This document shows positions 43,482 to 53,189 of a DNA stretch of 64,000 nt, piece after piece. Every line of letters begins with the position of its first letter. The stretch's first letter is position 1. A model generated the notes under the pieces. The model saw only the letters and a list, made by a program, of their open reading frames with translations, had not been told where the DNA came from and ran no database searches. Origin of the DNA: Variovorax flavidus (lineage in GTDB: Bacteria > Pseudomonadota > Gammaproteobacteria > Burkholderiales > Burkholderiaceae_C); assembly GCF_030317145.1 (NCBI RefSeq), contig NZ_JASZYE010000001.1, forward strand, positions 62,001 to 126,000, given 5' to 3'. The position numbers and the translations under genes are program-made.

Positions 43482-43945
43482 GGCTTGAGGGGTTGAGACA
43501 TGGAGCCGGCGTAGCGCTCGAGGGTTCCCGAAACTTGGCCAGGAATGCGCGCGGGCCGCAGTGTGTCGGCATTGACCCAGCCGATGCGGATCGTGCCTTC
43601 GCACAGCAGGCTGCCTTCGGCGGCAGCAACGCCTTCATCGGCCGATTGCTCTGATTTTGATAGCACGCGCTGCGCGATTATCAATGACGCGGAGCCGATC
43701 TGGCGCAGCTCGGCTGTAACGAGCAGTTCGTCGTCGAGCCGCGCCGGGCGGTGGTACTTGAGCTGCGTCTCGCTGACCACGAAGATGCCGCCCGTCTCTT
43801 CGCGCAGCTTGCCTTGCGCGATGCCCAGCGAGCGCAGCCACTCGGTGCGGGCGCGCTCCATGAACTTGAGATAGTTGGCGTAGAACACGATGCCGCCGGC
43901 ATCGGTGTCTTCCCAGTAGACGCGAACAGGCAGCGCGAAGCTCAT
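43478..43945 (-). CDS. ybgC: Acyl-CoA thioesterase YbgC
   Basis: A 155-residue hot-dog thioesterase, the usual first gene of tol operons. The catalytic motif WEDTDAGGIVFYANYLKFMERART lies at about residues 10-33 (Asp in DTDAGG); the rest follows the YbgC pattern. The enzyme hydrolyses short-chain or phospholipid-linked acyl-CoA in the cytoplasm. It overlaps both its neighbours, the aminotransferase gene and tolQ, by 4 nt. Confidence 0.95.
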   Translation of the reverse strand: MSFALPVRVYWEDTDAGGIVFYANYLKFMERARTEWLRSLGIAQGKLREETGGIFVVSETQLKYHRPARLDDELLVTAELRQIGSASLIIAQRVLSKSEQSADEGVAAAEGSLLCEGTIRIGWVNADTLRPARIPGQVSGTLERYAGSMSQPLKP

Positions 43946-45141
43946 GCGGGAACGGCCGCTTCCGCCCAGGCACGCAGCCGCGCGACCGATTCTTCGAGGT
44001 GCGCCATCGAACTCGCCGTCGAGAAGCGGACGAAGCGTCCGGTCTCGGCCGAGCCGAAATCGCGACCCGGCGTGACGGCGACGTGCGCCTGCTTCATGGC
44101 CTCGAAGGCGAAATCCCAGCTGCCGGCGATGCCGAGCTTTTCCGCGAACGAACTGCAGTCGGCCCAGGCGTAGAAGGCGCCGTCGGGCATCACCGGCACC
44201 TGGAGGCCGAGCGCGTTGAGTTGTGGAATGAACCAGTCGCGCCGCGCCTTGAACTCCGCGCGGCGGCGCTCGTACTCGGCAATGCTGTCGGCCTCGAAGC
44301 AGGCGAGGGCGGCGTATTGCGACACCGTGCTCGCGCAGATGAAGAGGTTTTGCGCCAGTCGCTCGACCGCCGGCACCAGCGCGTCGGGCACCACCAGCCA
44401 GCCCAGGCGCCAGCCTGTCATATTGAAGTACTTGCTGAAGCTGTTGATGCTGATGACCTGATCGTCGATGGCGAGCGCGGTCTGGCCGAAGGCATCGTCG
44501 TAGGACAGGCCGAGGTAGATCTCGTCGATCATCGTGATGCCGCCGCGGCGCGACACGACCTCGTGGATGCGTCGCAGTTCATCGGGCGCGATCGAGGTGC
44601 CGGTCGGATTCGACGGCGACGCCAGCAGTACGCCGCGCGTGCGGTCGGTCCATGCGGCCTCGACCTTGGCGGCGCTGAGCTGGAAACGCTCGGCGGCGGT
44701 GGTCGGCACCAGCACGGCGCGGCCATCGGCTGCGGTCACGAAATGGCGGTTGCACGGATAGCTGGGGTCGGGCAGCAGCATCTCGTCGCCGGCTTCGATC
44801 AGCGCCAGGCAGGCGAGCTGCAATGCGGCCGATGCGCCGGCCGTGATGACGATGCGCCGTGCCGGCACGTCGACGCCGAAGCGCTGGGCATACCAGCCGC
44901 TGATGCGCTCACGCAGATGGTCGAGCCCCGTGGCCTGCGTGTACTGCGTGGCGCCCGCGCGCACGGCGCGTGCGGCAGCCTCCTGAACCAGCGGGGGCGC
45001 GGTGAAGTCCGGTTCGCCGATGTTCAGGAAGATCATCGGCCGATCGGTGTGCGCGACCTCGCGTGCGAGCCTGGAGGCAGCCTTGGCGACCTCCATCACG
45101 TAAAACGGCTCGATGCGCTCCGCGCGCTGCGAGATCCTCAT
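43942..45141 (-). CDS. PLP-dependent aminotransferase (class I/II)
   Basis: A 399-residue aminotransferase. Seen are [10 protein letters not shown] (about residue 39), the N-terminal cofactor segment ASAALQLAC (about 106), NPTGT (about 177) and the Schiff-base Lys in [17 protein letters not shown] (about 238-254). It probably transaminates an amino acid such as alanine or aspartate; the exact amino donor is not clear. The gene starts with an ATGA overlap to nusB and ends with one into ybgC. Confidence 0.92.
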   Translation of the reverse strand: MRISQRAERIEPFYVMEVAKAASRLAREVAHTDRPMIFLNIGEPDFTAPPLVQEAAARAVRAGATQYTQATGLDHLRERISGWYAQRFGVDVPARRIVITAGASAALQLACLALIEAGDEMLLPDPSYPCNRHFVTAADGRAVLVPTTAAERFQLSAAKVEAAWTDRTRGVLLASPSNPTGTSIAPDELRRIHEVVSRRGGITMIDEIYLGLSYDDAFGQTALAIDDQVISINSFSKYFNMTGWRLGWLVVPDALVPAVERLAQNLFICASTVSQYAALACFEADSIAEYERRRAEFKARRDWFIPQLNALGLQVPVMPDGAFYAWADCSSFAEKLGIAGSWDFAFEAMKQAHVAVTPGRDFGSAETGRFVRFSTASSMAHLEESVARLRAWAEAAVPA

Positions 45142-45671
45142 GGCTTCGCCTTCCCGCTGGCACGATCGGCTTCGACCTCTGCAGCGCGCAACTGAGGCGC
45201 AAGCCCGTTGAGCACGGCATTCACATACTTGTGGCCATCGGTGCCACCGAATTCCTTGGCAAGCTCGATGCACTCGTTGAGCACCACGCGCCAGGGCACG
45301 TCGAGGCAGTTCTGGAATTCGTATACGCCGATCCACATCACCGCATGCTCGATCGGCGAGATTTCCTCGAGCTTGCGGTCGAGCAGGGGGACGATCAGGG
45401 CGTCGAGCTGGTCCGCCGCCTCGATCGAGCCGTGCAGCAACGCGTCGTAGTGCGCCGCGTCGGCCTTGTGGAAGCCAGCGAGATCGCGTGTGAACTGGTC
45501 GATCGACTCGGCGTCGTTGCGGCCCACGAGATGCTGGTAGAGCGCCTGCACGGCGAACTCGCGTGCACGGCTGCGCGTCGACTTGGCCGATGCCTTGCGC
45601 ACGCCTGTGCTGGTGAGCCCGGTGCGGGTCTGGCGCGGCTTGCCGCTGGATGCTTTGGTGTCTTCGGTCAT
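45138..45671 (-). CDS. nusB: Transcription antitermination protein NusB
   Basis: A 177-residue NusB. The N-terminal 30 residues are basic and disordered ([20 protein letters not shown]). The helical core follows, with [16 protein letters not shown], a central [22 protein letters not shown] and C-terminal [26 protein letters not shown]. It binds boxA RNA with S10 for rRNA antitermination. Overlaps ribH by 4 nt and the aminotransferase gene by 4 nt. Confidence 0.97.
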   Translation of the reverse strand: MTEDTKASSGKPRQTRTGLTSTGVRKASAKSTRSRAREFAVQALYQHLVGRNDAESIDQFTRDLAGFHKADAAHYDALLHGSIEAADQLDALIVPLLDRKLEEISPIEHAVMWIGVYEFQNCLDVPWRVVLNECIELAKEFGGTDGHKYVNAVLNGLAPQLRAAEVEADRASGKAKP

Positions 45672-46132
45672 GAAAGGGTGGCGAGCAGTTGCGCCATCTC
45701 GACTGCGACACGTGCTGCATCGCGGCCCTTGTCGGTCTGTCGCGCGATGGCCTGTTCGAGGTTTTCGGTGGTGAGGATCGCGTTGGCGATCGGGATGCGG
45801 TAGTCCAGCGCCAGGCGGCTCACGCTCGCGCCCGATTCGTTGGCCACCAATTCGAAGTGGTAGGTCTCGCCGCGGATGATGCAGCCGAGCGCGACCAGTG
45901 CGTGGTAGCGGTTGCGCTCGGCCAGCGCTTGCAGCGCGACCGGCACTTCGAGCGCGCCGGGCACGCTCAGGTGATCGATGTCGGCTTCGGCGACGCCCAG
46001 CGCCGCGAGTTCGGTGCGGCAGGCCTTGGCCAGCGCATCGGTGATGTCCTCATTGAAGCGCGCCTGGACGATGCCGATGCGCAGGCCGGTGCCGTTGAGC
46101 GCGACGTCGCTGCCCTTGTTTGCGTGTTGCAT
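45668..46132 (-). CDS. ribH: 6,7-dimethyl-8-ribityllumazine synthase
   Basis: A 154-residue lumazine synthase. [11 protein letters not shown] lies at about residues 24-34, [12 protein letters not shown] at about 55-66, [16 protein letters not shown] with the catalytic His at about 90, and [16 protein letters not shown] ending ([16 protein letters not shown]). It condenses the pyrimidine and 3,4-dihydroxybutanone phosphate for riboflavin. TGATG overlap with ribBA upstream, ATGA overlap with nusB downstream. Confidence 0.98.
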   Translation of the reverse strand: MQHANKGSDVALNGTGLRIGIVQARFNEDITDALAKACRTELAALGVAEADIDHLSVPGALEVPVALQALAERNRYHALVALGCIIRGETYHFELVANESGASVSRLALDYRIPIANAILTTENLEQAIARQTDKGRDAARVAVEMAQLLATLS

Positions 46133-47292
46133 CAGTTCTCGTCTTTCGTGATGTAGCCGGCGATCTCCAGGCCGTAGCCTGCCGCCATGCTGGGCATGCG
46201 GCGCGGCGTGCCCAGGAGGTTCATCCTGTGAACGCCGCATTCGCGCAGGATCTGCGCGCCGATGCCGTAGCTGCGCAGGTCCATGCGGCCGCGTTCCGGT
46301 GCCTGTGCCGGGCGAGCGGTGCCGTCGAATTGCGACAGCAGCTCGGCGCCGGTTTCGCCGCAGTTCAGCAGCACGGCGACGCCTTTGCCTTCGGCCGCAA
46401 GATGGGCAAGGCTGGCATCGAGGCTCCAGGAGTGCATGGAGCGGTTGAGTTCCAGCGCGTCGAGCACCGACAGCGGCTCGTGGACGCGCACGTCCACCGT
46501 GTCGGCCGCATTCCATTTGCCGCGCACCAGGGCCAGGTGGACTCCGTTGCTGGGCTTGTCCTTGAAGGCGTGCGCGGTGAACGGGCCCCACGCGGTCTGG
46601 ATCTCACGGCAGCCGACCTTCTCGATCAGCGATTCGGTGCGGCTGCGGTGCTCGATCAGGGCGGCGATGGTACCGATCTTGATGCCGTGCTCGGCGGCGA
46701 AGAGCTGCAGGTCAGGCAGCCGTGCCATCGTGCCGTCTTCGTTCATGACTTCGCAGATCACGGCGGATGGCGAGCAGCCGGCCATGGCGGCCAGGTCGCA
46801 GCCAGCTTCGGTGTGGCCGGCGCGCATGAGCACGCCACCGTCGACCGCTTGCAGGGGAAAGATGTGACCGGGCTGGACGAGGTCGGCTGCGACCGCATTG
46901 GGCGCCACCGCAGCCTGCACGGTGCGCGAGCGGTCTGCGGCGGAGATGCCGGTGGTCACGCCCTCGGCCGCCTCGATCGACACGGTGAACGCCGTCGAAT
47001 GCTTGGCGCCGTTGCGCGCGACCATCGGCGGAAGCTGCAGCCGCTCGCACATCTCGCGCGACAGCGTGAGGCAGATCAGGCCGCGGGCATGGCGCGCCAT
47101 GAAATTGATGGCCTCGGGCGTGACGTGATCGGCGGCGAGGACGATGTCGCCCTCGTTCTCGCGATCCTCCTCGTCGACGAGGATCACCATGCGGCCGGCC
47201 CGCAGCTCGGACACGATCTCTTCGACCGGGGAAATCGGCGCCGGCGCACGGCCGTTGCGCGAGGCGCCGATCGGCGTGACGGATGCGTTCAT
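46132..47292 (-). CDS. ribBA: DHBP synthase with degenerate GTP cyclohydrolase II domain (RibBX-type)
   Basis: A 386-residue fusion. The N-terminal 3,4-dihydroxy-2-butanone-4-phosphate synthase domain (about residues 20-220) is intact: [11 protein letters not shown] and [16 protein letters not shown]. The C-terminal domain aligns with GTP cyclohydrolase II, but the zinc-binding segment normally of the form C-x10-C-x-C reads [20 protein letters not shown], with none of the three Cys. It therefore probably makes only DHBP, like the proteobacterial variant called RibBX; a separate RibA is expected elsewhere. Overlaps ribE by 4 nt. Confidence 0.93.
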   Translation of the reverse strand: MNASVTPIGASRNGRAPAPISPVEEIVSELRAGRMVILVDEEDRENEGDIVLAADHVTPEAINFMARHARGLICLTLSREMCERLQLPPMVARNGAKHSTAFTVSIEAAEGVTTGISAADRSRTVQAAVAPNAVAADLVQPGHIFPLQAVDGGVLMRAGHTEAGCDLAAMAGCSPSAVICEVMNEDGTMARLPDLQLFAAEHGIKIGTIAALIEHRSRTESLIEKVGCREIQTAWGPFTAHAFKDKPSNGVHLALVRGKWNAADTVDVRVHEPLSVLDALELNRSMHSWSLDASLAHLAAEGKGVAVLLNCGETGAELLSQFDGTARPAQAPERGRMDLRSYGIGAQILRECGVHRMNLLGTPRRMPSMAAGYGLEIAGYITKDEN

Positions 47293-47942
47293 GAGGAACT
47301 GTCTTTCTGTGGCAATGGAATGGCGCCGGCCTGGAGCATGCGCTCCACATAGCGCGCGACGGTGTCGATCTCGAGGTTGACGCGGCTGCCTTGCTTCAGG
47401 CTGCCGAGCGCCGTGTTCTCGACCGTGTGGGGAATCAGGTTGATGCTGACTTCGCTGCCCTGCGGGTTGTCGCTCACGCTGTTGACCGTGAGGCTGACGC
47501 CGTTGATGGTGATCGAACCCTTGTAGGCCAGGAAGCGCGCGAGAGCCGGCGGCGCGAGCACGCGCAGCTCCCAGCTTTCGCCGACCGGCTCGAAGCGGCT
47601 GACGGTGCCGATGCCATCGACGTGGCCGGACACGATGTGTCCGCCCAGCCGGTCGCTGGCGCGCAGGGCCTTCTCGAGATTGACGCGTGTCGCTTCTTCC
47701 GACAGGCCGGCCGTCTTGTCGAGCGATTCGGCCGAGATGTCGATGGTGAAGAGCCGCTGTGCGGGGTCGAGCGTGGTGACGGTCATGCACGCGCCGTTGA
47801 GCGCAATGCTGTCACCGAGACCCACGTCGTCGAGATAGCCGTCAGGCACTGCGATGCTGAGCCGCTTGCCGTGGGATGAAGAGCTGCCGAGGTCGTGGAC
47901 GGCGGCGATGCGCCCCACGCCGGTGATGATTCCGGTGAACAT
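47289..47942 (-). CDS. ribE: Riboflavin synthase, alpha subunit
   Basis: A 217-residue riboflavin synthase with two lumazine-binding barrels. The N-terminal MFTGIITGVG is diagnostic. SIALNGACMTV (about residues 44-54) and GHIVSGHVDG (about 98-107) follow, and SITINGVSLTVN in the second repeat. It dismutates two lumazine molecules to riboflavin. It starts 43 nt after the ribD stop; no FMN riboswitch is recognisable in that short gap. Confidence 0.97.
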   Translation of the reverse strand: MFTGIITGVGRIAAVHDLGSSSSHGKRLSIAVPDGYLDDVGLGDSIALNGACMTVTTLDPAQRLFTIDISAESLDKTAGLSEEATRVNLEKALRASDRLGGHIVSGHVDGIGTVSRFEPVGESWELRVLAPPALARFLAYKGSITINGVSLTVNSVSDNPQGSEVSINLIPHTVENTALGSLKQGSRVNLEIDTVARYVERMLQAGAIPLPQKDSSS

Positions 47943-47985
47943 CTCCGCATTTTCGCAGAGATGGGGCGACGCCTGCGGGCGAACC

Positions 47986-49119
47986 CTAAAAGCGGTCCCG
48001 GCCGGCCACCCGCGCCACGATCCGCAGGTCGGGTCCGACGGGCTCGCAGGACTGGAATTCGAGCGCCAGCGCGGCGCTCAGTTCGGTGAGCGTGCCGCTC
48101 GCATGGGGCTGGCTCGCGATGCCGAGGCCGTCGCCGATGACCTTGGGCGCCAGGTACAGCAGCAGTTCATCGACCAGGCCCTCGCGCATCAGCGAACCAT
48201 TGAGCTTGTGGCCCGCCTCGACGTGGAGATCGTTGACTTCGCGCGCGGCGAGGTCGCGCAACAGCGCGGCCAGGTCGACCTTGCGGTGGGGGTTGGGCAG
48301 GCAGGTCACCGTGGCGCCGCGTGCTTCCAGCGCCGCCGCCTTGGGTTCGTCGCGGACGGCGCCGTAGATCCAGACCTTGCGGTCGATGTCGAAAAGGCGT
48401 GCGTCCGGCGGTGTCTGCAGATGGCTGTCGACGATCACCAGGGGCGGCTGACGCTGTGTTTCGACGAGCCGCACGTCCAGGCGCGGGTTGTCCTCGATAA
48501 CCGTGCCGACGCCGGTCAGGATCGCGCCGGCGCGTGCCCGCCAGGCGTGCCCGTCGGTACGCGCAGCTTCGGAGGTGATCCATTGGCTGGTGCCGTTCTC
48601 GAGGGCGGTCTTGCCGTCGAGAGACGCCGCAGCCTTCAGGCGCACCCAGGGCGTCTTGCGGATCATTCGGCTGAAGAAGCCGATGTTGACCTGGCGCGCT
48701 TCGTCAGCGCCGGGCCCGATCTCGACTTCGACGCCGGCTGCGCGCAGGCGCTCGAAGCCCTGGCCGCCGACCAGCGGATTCGGGTCCGCGATCGACGCCA
48801 CGACCTTCCAGATCCCGGCCGCGATCAGCGCATCGCAACAGGGGCCGGTGCGGCCGTGGTGCGAGCAGGGCTCCAGGGTGACGAAAGCTGTCGCACCAGT
48901 CACCGGCGCTCCGTGCGCCGCGGCGTCACGCAAGGCCATGACTTCGGCATGCGCGCCACCCGCGCGTTGCGTCTGGCCGGTGCCAAGGACGCGGCCGTCC
49001 GACGCGAGGATCACGCAGCCGACCGCCGGATTCGGAGGCGCCGTCGTACTGGCCGCGCGGGCGAGTGACAAGGCGAGGGTCATCGCCTCATTGGCGGAAA
49101 TGGTCGGGCTGGGGGACAC
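47986..49119 (-). CDS. ribD: Bifunctional riboflavin deaminase/reductase RibD
   Basis: About 377 residues. The N-terminal deaminase holds the zinc site in GGAHAEVMAL and EPCSHHGRTGPC. The C-terminal reductase has LDGKTALENGTSQWITS and HVEAGHKLNGSLM. GTG at 49119 is preferred because it leaves a normal-length N-terminus before MTLALSLARA and avoids pilE; an open frame to 49200 would overlap pilE, and an ATG at 49083 cuts into the first helix. It catalyses the second and third steps of riboflavin synthesis. Confidence 0.93.
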   Translation of the reverse strand: MSPSPTISANEAMTLALSLARAASTTAPPNPAVGCVILASDGRVLGTGQTQRAGGAHAEVMALRDAAAHGAPVTGATAFVTLEPCSHHGRTGPCCDALIAAGIWKVVASIADPNPLVGGQGFERLRAAGVEVEIGPGADEARQVNIGFFSRMIRKTPWVRLKAAASLDGKTALENGTSQWITSEAARTDGHAWRARAGAILTGVGTVIEDNPRLDVRLVETQRQPPLVIVDSHLQTPPDARLFDIDRKVWIYGAVRDEPKAAALEARGATVTCLPNPHRKVDLAALLRDLAAREVNDLHVEAGHKLNGSLMREGLVDELLLYLAPKVIGDGLGIASQPHASGTLTELSAALALEFQSCEPVGPDLRIVARVAGRDRF

Positions 49120-49147
49120 GGATGGGGTCGTACTCAGGGTCTGACTT

Positions 49148-49582
49148 TCAGCGGTTCCAGCACTCTGCCTTGAGATCGTCCGAAGCGCTGGCGGATGCAA
49201 GTCCCCGAAGGCCCGTCTGGCCGAGCGTGAAGCCGCCGCATCGGTCGGCGGCCTGGTCGCCTTGGGGGATGGCGGTCAAAGTGTAGCCGCTGCCCTGGGC
49301 ATCGGCGGGCTCGAATTGAATGGCGTAGTGGCCGGAAGGCACCGACTTCAGCATGTCGGGAAAGTCGGCTGCGTCGACCGGATAGCGCCCGGCGGCAGTC
49401 GCGGCCCGCTCCAGCCAGTGTGCGGCCCTCAGAAGGCCGAGCCGGGCGTCCGAACGCTTGCCGCGTCGAAGATGCTCCTGGAAGTTCGGAAGGGCGAGGC
49501 CCGCGAGGATGGCAACGATGGCGACTACGAGGATGATCTCCATCAGCGTGAAGCCCGCCTGCCGCTGGCCGGTGGTGCTCAT
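49148..49582 (-). CDS. pilE: Type IV pilin-like protein PilE
   Basis: A 144-residue minor or accessory pilin. Short leader ends at QAG, followed by the type III signal FTLMEIILVVAIVAILAG (Glu5 of the mature chain present) cleaved by PilD. The rest is a small globular domain with a C-terminal pair of Cys (DRCGG and AECWNR) that may form the pilin disulfide loop. It is last in the minor-pilin operon and overlaps pilY1 by 4 nt. Its size suggests minor rather than major pilin. Confidence 0.92.
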   Translation of the reverse strand: MSTTGQRQAGFTLMEIILVVAIVAILAGLALPNFQEHLRRGKRSDARLGLLRAAHWLERAATAAGRYPVDAADFPDMLKSVPSGHYAIQFEPADAQGSGYTLTAIPQGDQAADRCGGFTLGQTGLRGLASASASDDLKAECWNR

Positions 49583-51687
49583 TGCAGTTGGCGCCAGCTG
49601 GCGCGTTTCGTGATCATGCCAAGGCGGTTGATCGCCGGCGGCGTCGGCATCCCTGGTGGGGAAGCGCTCAGTTCCTGGCTGCCGTTTCGAATGCGCGCGC
49701 TGGGCCTGGTCTCCGCGCGAAACGGCTGGTCGGGAGCCAACGCCGGGGCCTGTGAATACAGCTGCGATGTCGGCGCTGCTCCGGTGAAGATGTTCAGGGT
49801 ATTGCGGTAGCTTCGGGCCGCGGACACCGGCGGATCGCCTTTTCCGGTGGGCGGGACGCTGCTCCAGACGTCGATCAGGTCGCCTTCGAACCAACCGGGG
49901 TTTTGCACCACGCGTTCACGCGCCACGGGAAGATCGAGGAGCCAGCCTCTGGGCGCCGCCTTGTTGTCGGGAAGGGAAGAGGGCTTGGAAGCGATCGTTC
50001 CGAGGCCGGTCCGTGGATCGACGCTGGCCGTCCGGCGTATGAGCCGGGCCCGCCCGTCCGTGATGGTGCCCTGACCCTCGCCGAGTGTGAGTCCGGCGCC
50101 TTTGCGACGAATGATCGGCGTGTCGTCGTGGATGCCGTAGACCGTCTGCACCTGGCTGTCCGGCGGGTCGGCAACTGTCGGCATGCGGCCGGTGCCGAAG
50201 GCGAGCATCAAGCCACCCTCGGGGTGTGCCTTCCAGACCGGCGCCGACGTGATGGCCTGCGCTGCGCCTGCTCCGTCTCGGGCGGTGAAGAGCGGCTTAC
50301 CCGAGAAAGCTACCTTCCACTTGCTCGCTGAAGCCGCGACCAGATCGAACTTCCAGAGGTTACCGTGAGGGTCGCCTGCATAGGCCACGTCGGTCGTGCC
50401 GTTGGCGTCGAGGTCGATCAGGCGAGCGGCTGACAGGCCGTTTCCCTGTCCGGGCGTCGATTCGGCCACGACCTTGACCAGTTCCTTGGCCCTGTCCAGG
50501 TATTGGATCAACAGCACGGCTTTTCCGTCCGTGCTTCCGTAGCCATTGCCGATGACCAGCGCCCAGCGGCCGTTGTTCATTCGCGTGATCTGGCGGCTGA
50601 TCTGCGGATCGCCGGGTTCCGTCGCCGGGTCGCCCGGGATGTGGCCCATATCCTGATCCATGCCGGCCGGGCCGGTGCGATCCAGCACGACCAGACTGGC
50701 CGCATGGGCGGGAGCGAACTTGCGCGGATCGGTCACGTCGAGCACGAAATAGCCCTTGCCGCCTGCGCCAGGGAAGCCCGCGAGATAGGTTCGCCACTGG
50801 GATGCGTCATGGCTGCCGGGTGCGCCGAGATACAGGTCCGCGCTCAGCGGAGAGCCGTCGACGAAGTAGGCGTGGCTGGCCGCGGGACTGGTGAGCGCGC
50901 TGAGTTTGTCGTGCAGGCCTTCGGGCAGGTAGGCCATCTTCTCTTCGCCGGAAAGAGCATCGAAACCGTGAAGCAATCCGTCGTTCGCGCCGACGTAGAG
51001 CATCGGCGTGCGCGAGGCCGTGTGGGCGCGGAACCCCGCGTAGTCCTCCAGTCTGTACCCGCTCGACGGCCTGGCGTCCAGATGCCAGAGTCTTGAATTC
51101 ACGATGTCGCCGTGCCGAGAGGCGCGGGTGCGGAAGGGGCCTGCGGGCGAAGCCGCTTTCTCCTTGGTGCGGTCGCCGCGGATGTACGCCATGCGATCCT
51201 GGGCCGTGGCTTCTGCCGTCGCGCTTGTGTCGAGCACTCCATCGACGGTCTTGAGCGCAGTTTTCTGGGCTTCCGACAACTCGGGCCATTCCCATGAAAT
51301 GCCTGTGGCTGGCGAACCGTCACCCAGCGTTCTGGCCGAGAGCACGAGGCGGGTCGCAGGCCAATGGCCGTCGCGTGCATCCATCAGCGTCGCGGTGGAA
51401 TGCGGCCGTTTCGGTCCCGGGTCCGCGACCGTGCCCCACAGGCCGGCGCCATCCACAGCGGCCGTCTCCCGTCGGATTCGATAGGCGGTCACCATTCCGC
51501 TCCAGTCGCGGGGGTTGTATGCGGCGACGAAGAGCGCGGAGTCGGCATGGGTCGAGGATGAACTCGCAAGCACCGAAGTCACGACGAAAGCCGGTTTCGG
51601 CGGATCCGCCGGCGGGAGCGCGGGTTGCGCACTGCTCGAGACGGCAGCATGAAGCGCCGCGCTTGCGAGCACGAGTTTCGAGTTCAT
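49579..51687 (-). CDS. pilY1: Type IV pilus tip protein PilY1, short form
   Basis: A 702-residue PilY1/PilC-type protein. The signal peptide is at residues 1-24. The C-terminal beta-propeller includes YVGANDGLLHGFDA (about 250) and the calcium loop DLDANGTTDVAYAGD (about 435-449), where Asp-x-Asp-x-Asn-x-x-x-Asp fits the PilY1 calcium site. There is no N-terminal von Willebrand A domain, so it is much shorter than P. aeruginosa PilY1. The ATG at 51687 has a GGAGG site. It promotes pilus extension and adhesion. Confidence 0.92.
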   Translation of the reverse strand: MNSKLVLASAALHAAVSSSAQPALPPADPPKPAFVVTSVLASSSSTHADSALFVAAYNPRDWSGMVTAYRIRRETAAVDGAGLWGTVADPGPKRPHSTATLMDARDGHWPATRLVLSARTLGDGSPATGISWEWPELSEAQKTALKTVDGVLDTSATAEATAQDRMAYIRGDRTKEKAASPAGPFRTRASRHGDIVNSRLWHLDARPSSGYRLEDYAGFRAHTASRTPMLYVGANDGLLHGFDALSGEEKMAYLPEGLHDKLSALTSPAASHAYFVDGSPLSADLYLGAPGSHDASQWRTYLAGFPGAGGKGYFVLDVTDPRKFAPAHAASLVVLDRTGPAGMDQDMGHIPGDPATEPGDPQISRQITRMNNGRWALVIGNGYGSTDGKAVLLIQYLDRAKELVKVVAESTPGQGNGLSAARLIDLDANGTTDVAYAGDPHGNLWKFDLVAASASKWKVAFSGKPLFTARDGAGAAQAITSAPVWKAHPEGGLMLAFGTGRMPTVADPPDSQVQTVYGIHDDTPIIRRKGAGLTLGEGQGTITDGRARLIRRTASVDPRTGLGTIASKPSSLPDNKAAPRGWLLDLPVARERVVQNPGWFEGDLIDVWSSVPPTGKGDPPVSAARSYRNTLNIFTGAAPTSQLYSQAPALAPDQPFRAETRPSARIRNGSQELSASPPGMPTPPAINRLGMITKRASWRQLQ

Positions 51688-51706
51688 CACTACTTTTCCT
51701 CCTCTC

Positions 51707-52411
51707 TCAGGATTTCCGCTTTTTCCGGACCAGGGTGGTCTGGAGCACTGTTTGCGTCGCTGCCCTGAGGCCCTGCGCGATTGCCGTGATTCGATAGACG
51801 TAGGGCGTTGTGCTGTCGGGCGCCAGGTCCTCAGCGAGGCCTCCCGCGATCGCGGCCGTCGTCTCGTAGGGCAGCACTTCGACCCAGTACCAGGCGCGCT
51901 GCCCGGCGCCCGAAGCGAGCAGCGGATTTCCCGTGTCGCTTGCATTCGCGCCGGTGTAGGCGCCGTAGGAGGCGCCGACTTTCTTCATGATGTCCAGCGT
52001 CTTCCTGTCGGTCCAGAACTGAGCGGGCACCTTGTCGGCCACACAGATGGCAGTTGCGCACGACGGACTCATTGCGCCCAGGGCTGCCTGCAGATCCAGC
52101 AACTCGCCGGCAGTCGTCGGGAAACTCACCTTGCCGGCCGATGCATCGAGGACGCCTCTCGGTCGACACGCGGAGGCCTCGCAGGGCGAACCGTCCGGGT
52201 GTTCGCCCGTGATGTCGAACTCGGCGTCGCGCAGCATGGCGTGGGCTGCTTCGAGCGCGCGCTCGTGATCGCTGTCGTGGCCAGCCGCCATTTCGCCGAT
52301 CAGCGCCGTGCGCGACGATCCCAGCACGAGCAGCGTGCTCAGCAGCACCATCACGAGCACGATGAACAGTGAAATGCCTCGTTGGCGCGATCGTGGGCGG
52401 TGGGCGTGCAT
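51707..52411 (-). CDS. pilX: Minor pilin PilX
   Basis: A 234-residue minor pilin. The leader ends QRG, followed by ISLFIVLVMVLLSTLLVLG; Glu5 of other pilins is Phe here, as expected for PilX/GspK-like tip proteins. The globular part contains Cys pairs (CEASACRP, CATAIC). The ATG at 52411 is picked for the correct signal; an upstream frame to 52561 lies inside pilW. It is expected at the pilus tip with PilY1. Confidence 0.9.
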   Translation of the reverse strand: MHAHRPRSRQRGISLFIVLVMVLLSTLLVLGSSRTALIGEMAAGHDSDHERALEAAHAMLRDAEFDITGEHPDGSPCEASACRPRGVLDASAGKVSFPTTAGELLDLQAALGAMSPSCATAICVADKVPAQFWTDRKTLDIMKKVGASYGAYTGANASDTGNPLLASGAGQRAWYWVEVLPYETTAAIAGGLAEDLAPDSTTPYVYRITAIAQGLRAATQTVLQTTLVRKKRKS

Positions 52412-52418
52412 GGCGGTC

Positions 52419-53189
52419 TCAATGGGTGCGCAAGGCAAAGACATTGCGGAAGACCAGATGCACCCGGCCGTCGCGGCGTCTGTCCGTGTTGCCGCAGGCC
52501 TTGTAGAGGTCGTCAAAGTCGGCGCTTCTCTCGTCGCCCTGGAGATCGAGACAGACTTCAATGGCGGTGACCGCGCTCCAGAGCTTCCGGCCCTCGACTG
52601 CGTCGGCGTCCATGATCTGGACTCGGCCCTCGGTCTCGACCCGATAGTTGACCTGGAGGTCCGCGACGTTGGCGATCACTGGTTCCTTTTGCGATATGCC
52701 TGCGCACCTCAATTGCCCTTGCGCGCTCACTTCGAAGGTGGCGATGACGCGATCGCCTTCATTCATACGGGTGCCGGTGCAGTCGTACTGCGCTGAAAGC
52801 CTGGGGTCCGCGGTGCCCGTCGACGCCGGGGCGAAGGCAACGGAGACGCTGTCGGGCGCCGTTCCTCCTTCGACACCGAACACCGTGGTGTTGACGCTGC
52901 CCACACCCGCAGGCTCGCCGAACGCAAAAAGCCCGGTGGCGTCGTCCTGCACCGGGTCAACCGAGCCGGCAGACCGAAACTGCGTGCCGATCACATGCAG
53001 TGCGTAGGAGCCCTGCTGCTGCAGCTGGCTCAGGTCGCTCACGTCACCTGAAGCTGCGCGCGACAGCGTCAGTGCGCCGAGGGCGGCAACGACCACCATG
53101 AGGCCGACGGTCATGGCCACCAGCAATTCGACCAGGGTCAGTCCTCGTTGGCGATCTCGCCCGGACACACGGAATTCAGGGCTGGGCAT
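52419..53189 (-). CDS. pilW: Minor pilin PilW
   Basis: A 256-residue PilW. A leader ends QRG and LTLVELLVAMTVGLMVVVAALG follows, with Glu5. A large C-terminal domain has the family pattern, with an Asn/Asp-rich stretch DADAVEGRKLWSAVTAIEVCLD. It overlaps pilV by 14 nt and leaves 7 nt to pilX. Role: assembly of the pilus-tip priming complex. Confidence 0.9.
   Translation of the reverse strand: MPSPEFRVSGRDRQRGLTLVELLVAMTVGLMVVVAALGALTLSRAASGDVSDLSQLQQQGSYALHVIGTQFRSAGSVDPVQDDATGLFAFGEPAGVGSVNTTVFGVEGGTAPDSVSVAFAPASTGTADPRLSAQYDCTGTRMNEGDRVIATFEVSAQGQLRCAGISQKEPVIANVADLQVNYRVETEGRVQIMDADAVEGRKLWSAVTAIEVCLDLQGDERSADFDDLYKACGNTDRRRDGRVHLVFRNVFALRTH

Noticed and set aside
47943..47985. FMN riboswitch ahead of the rib genes
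   Set aside because: The gap is only 43 nt and has none of the FMN element's conserved segments.
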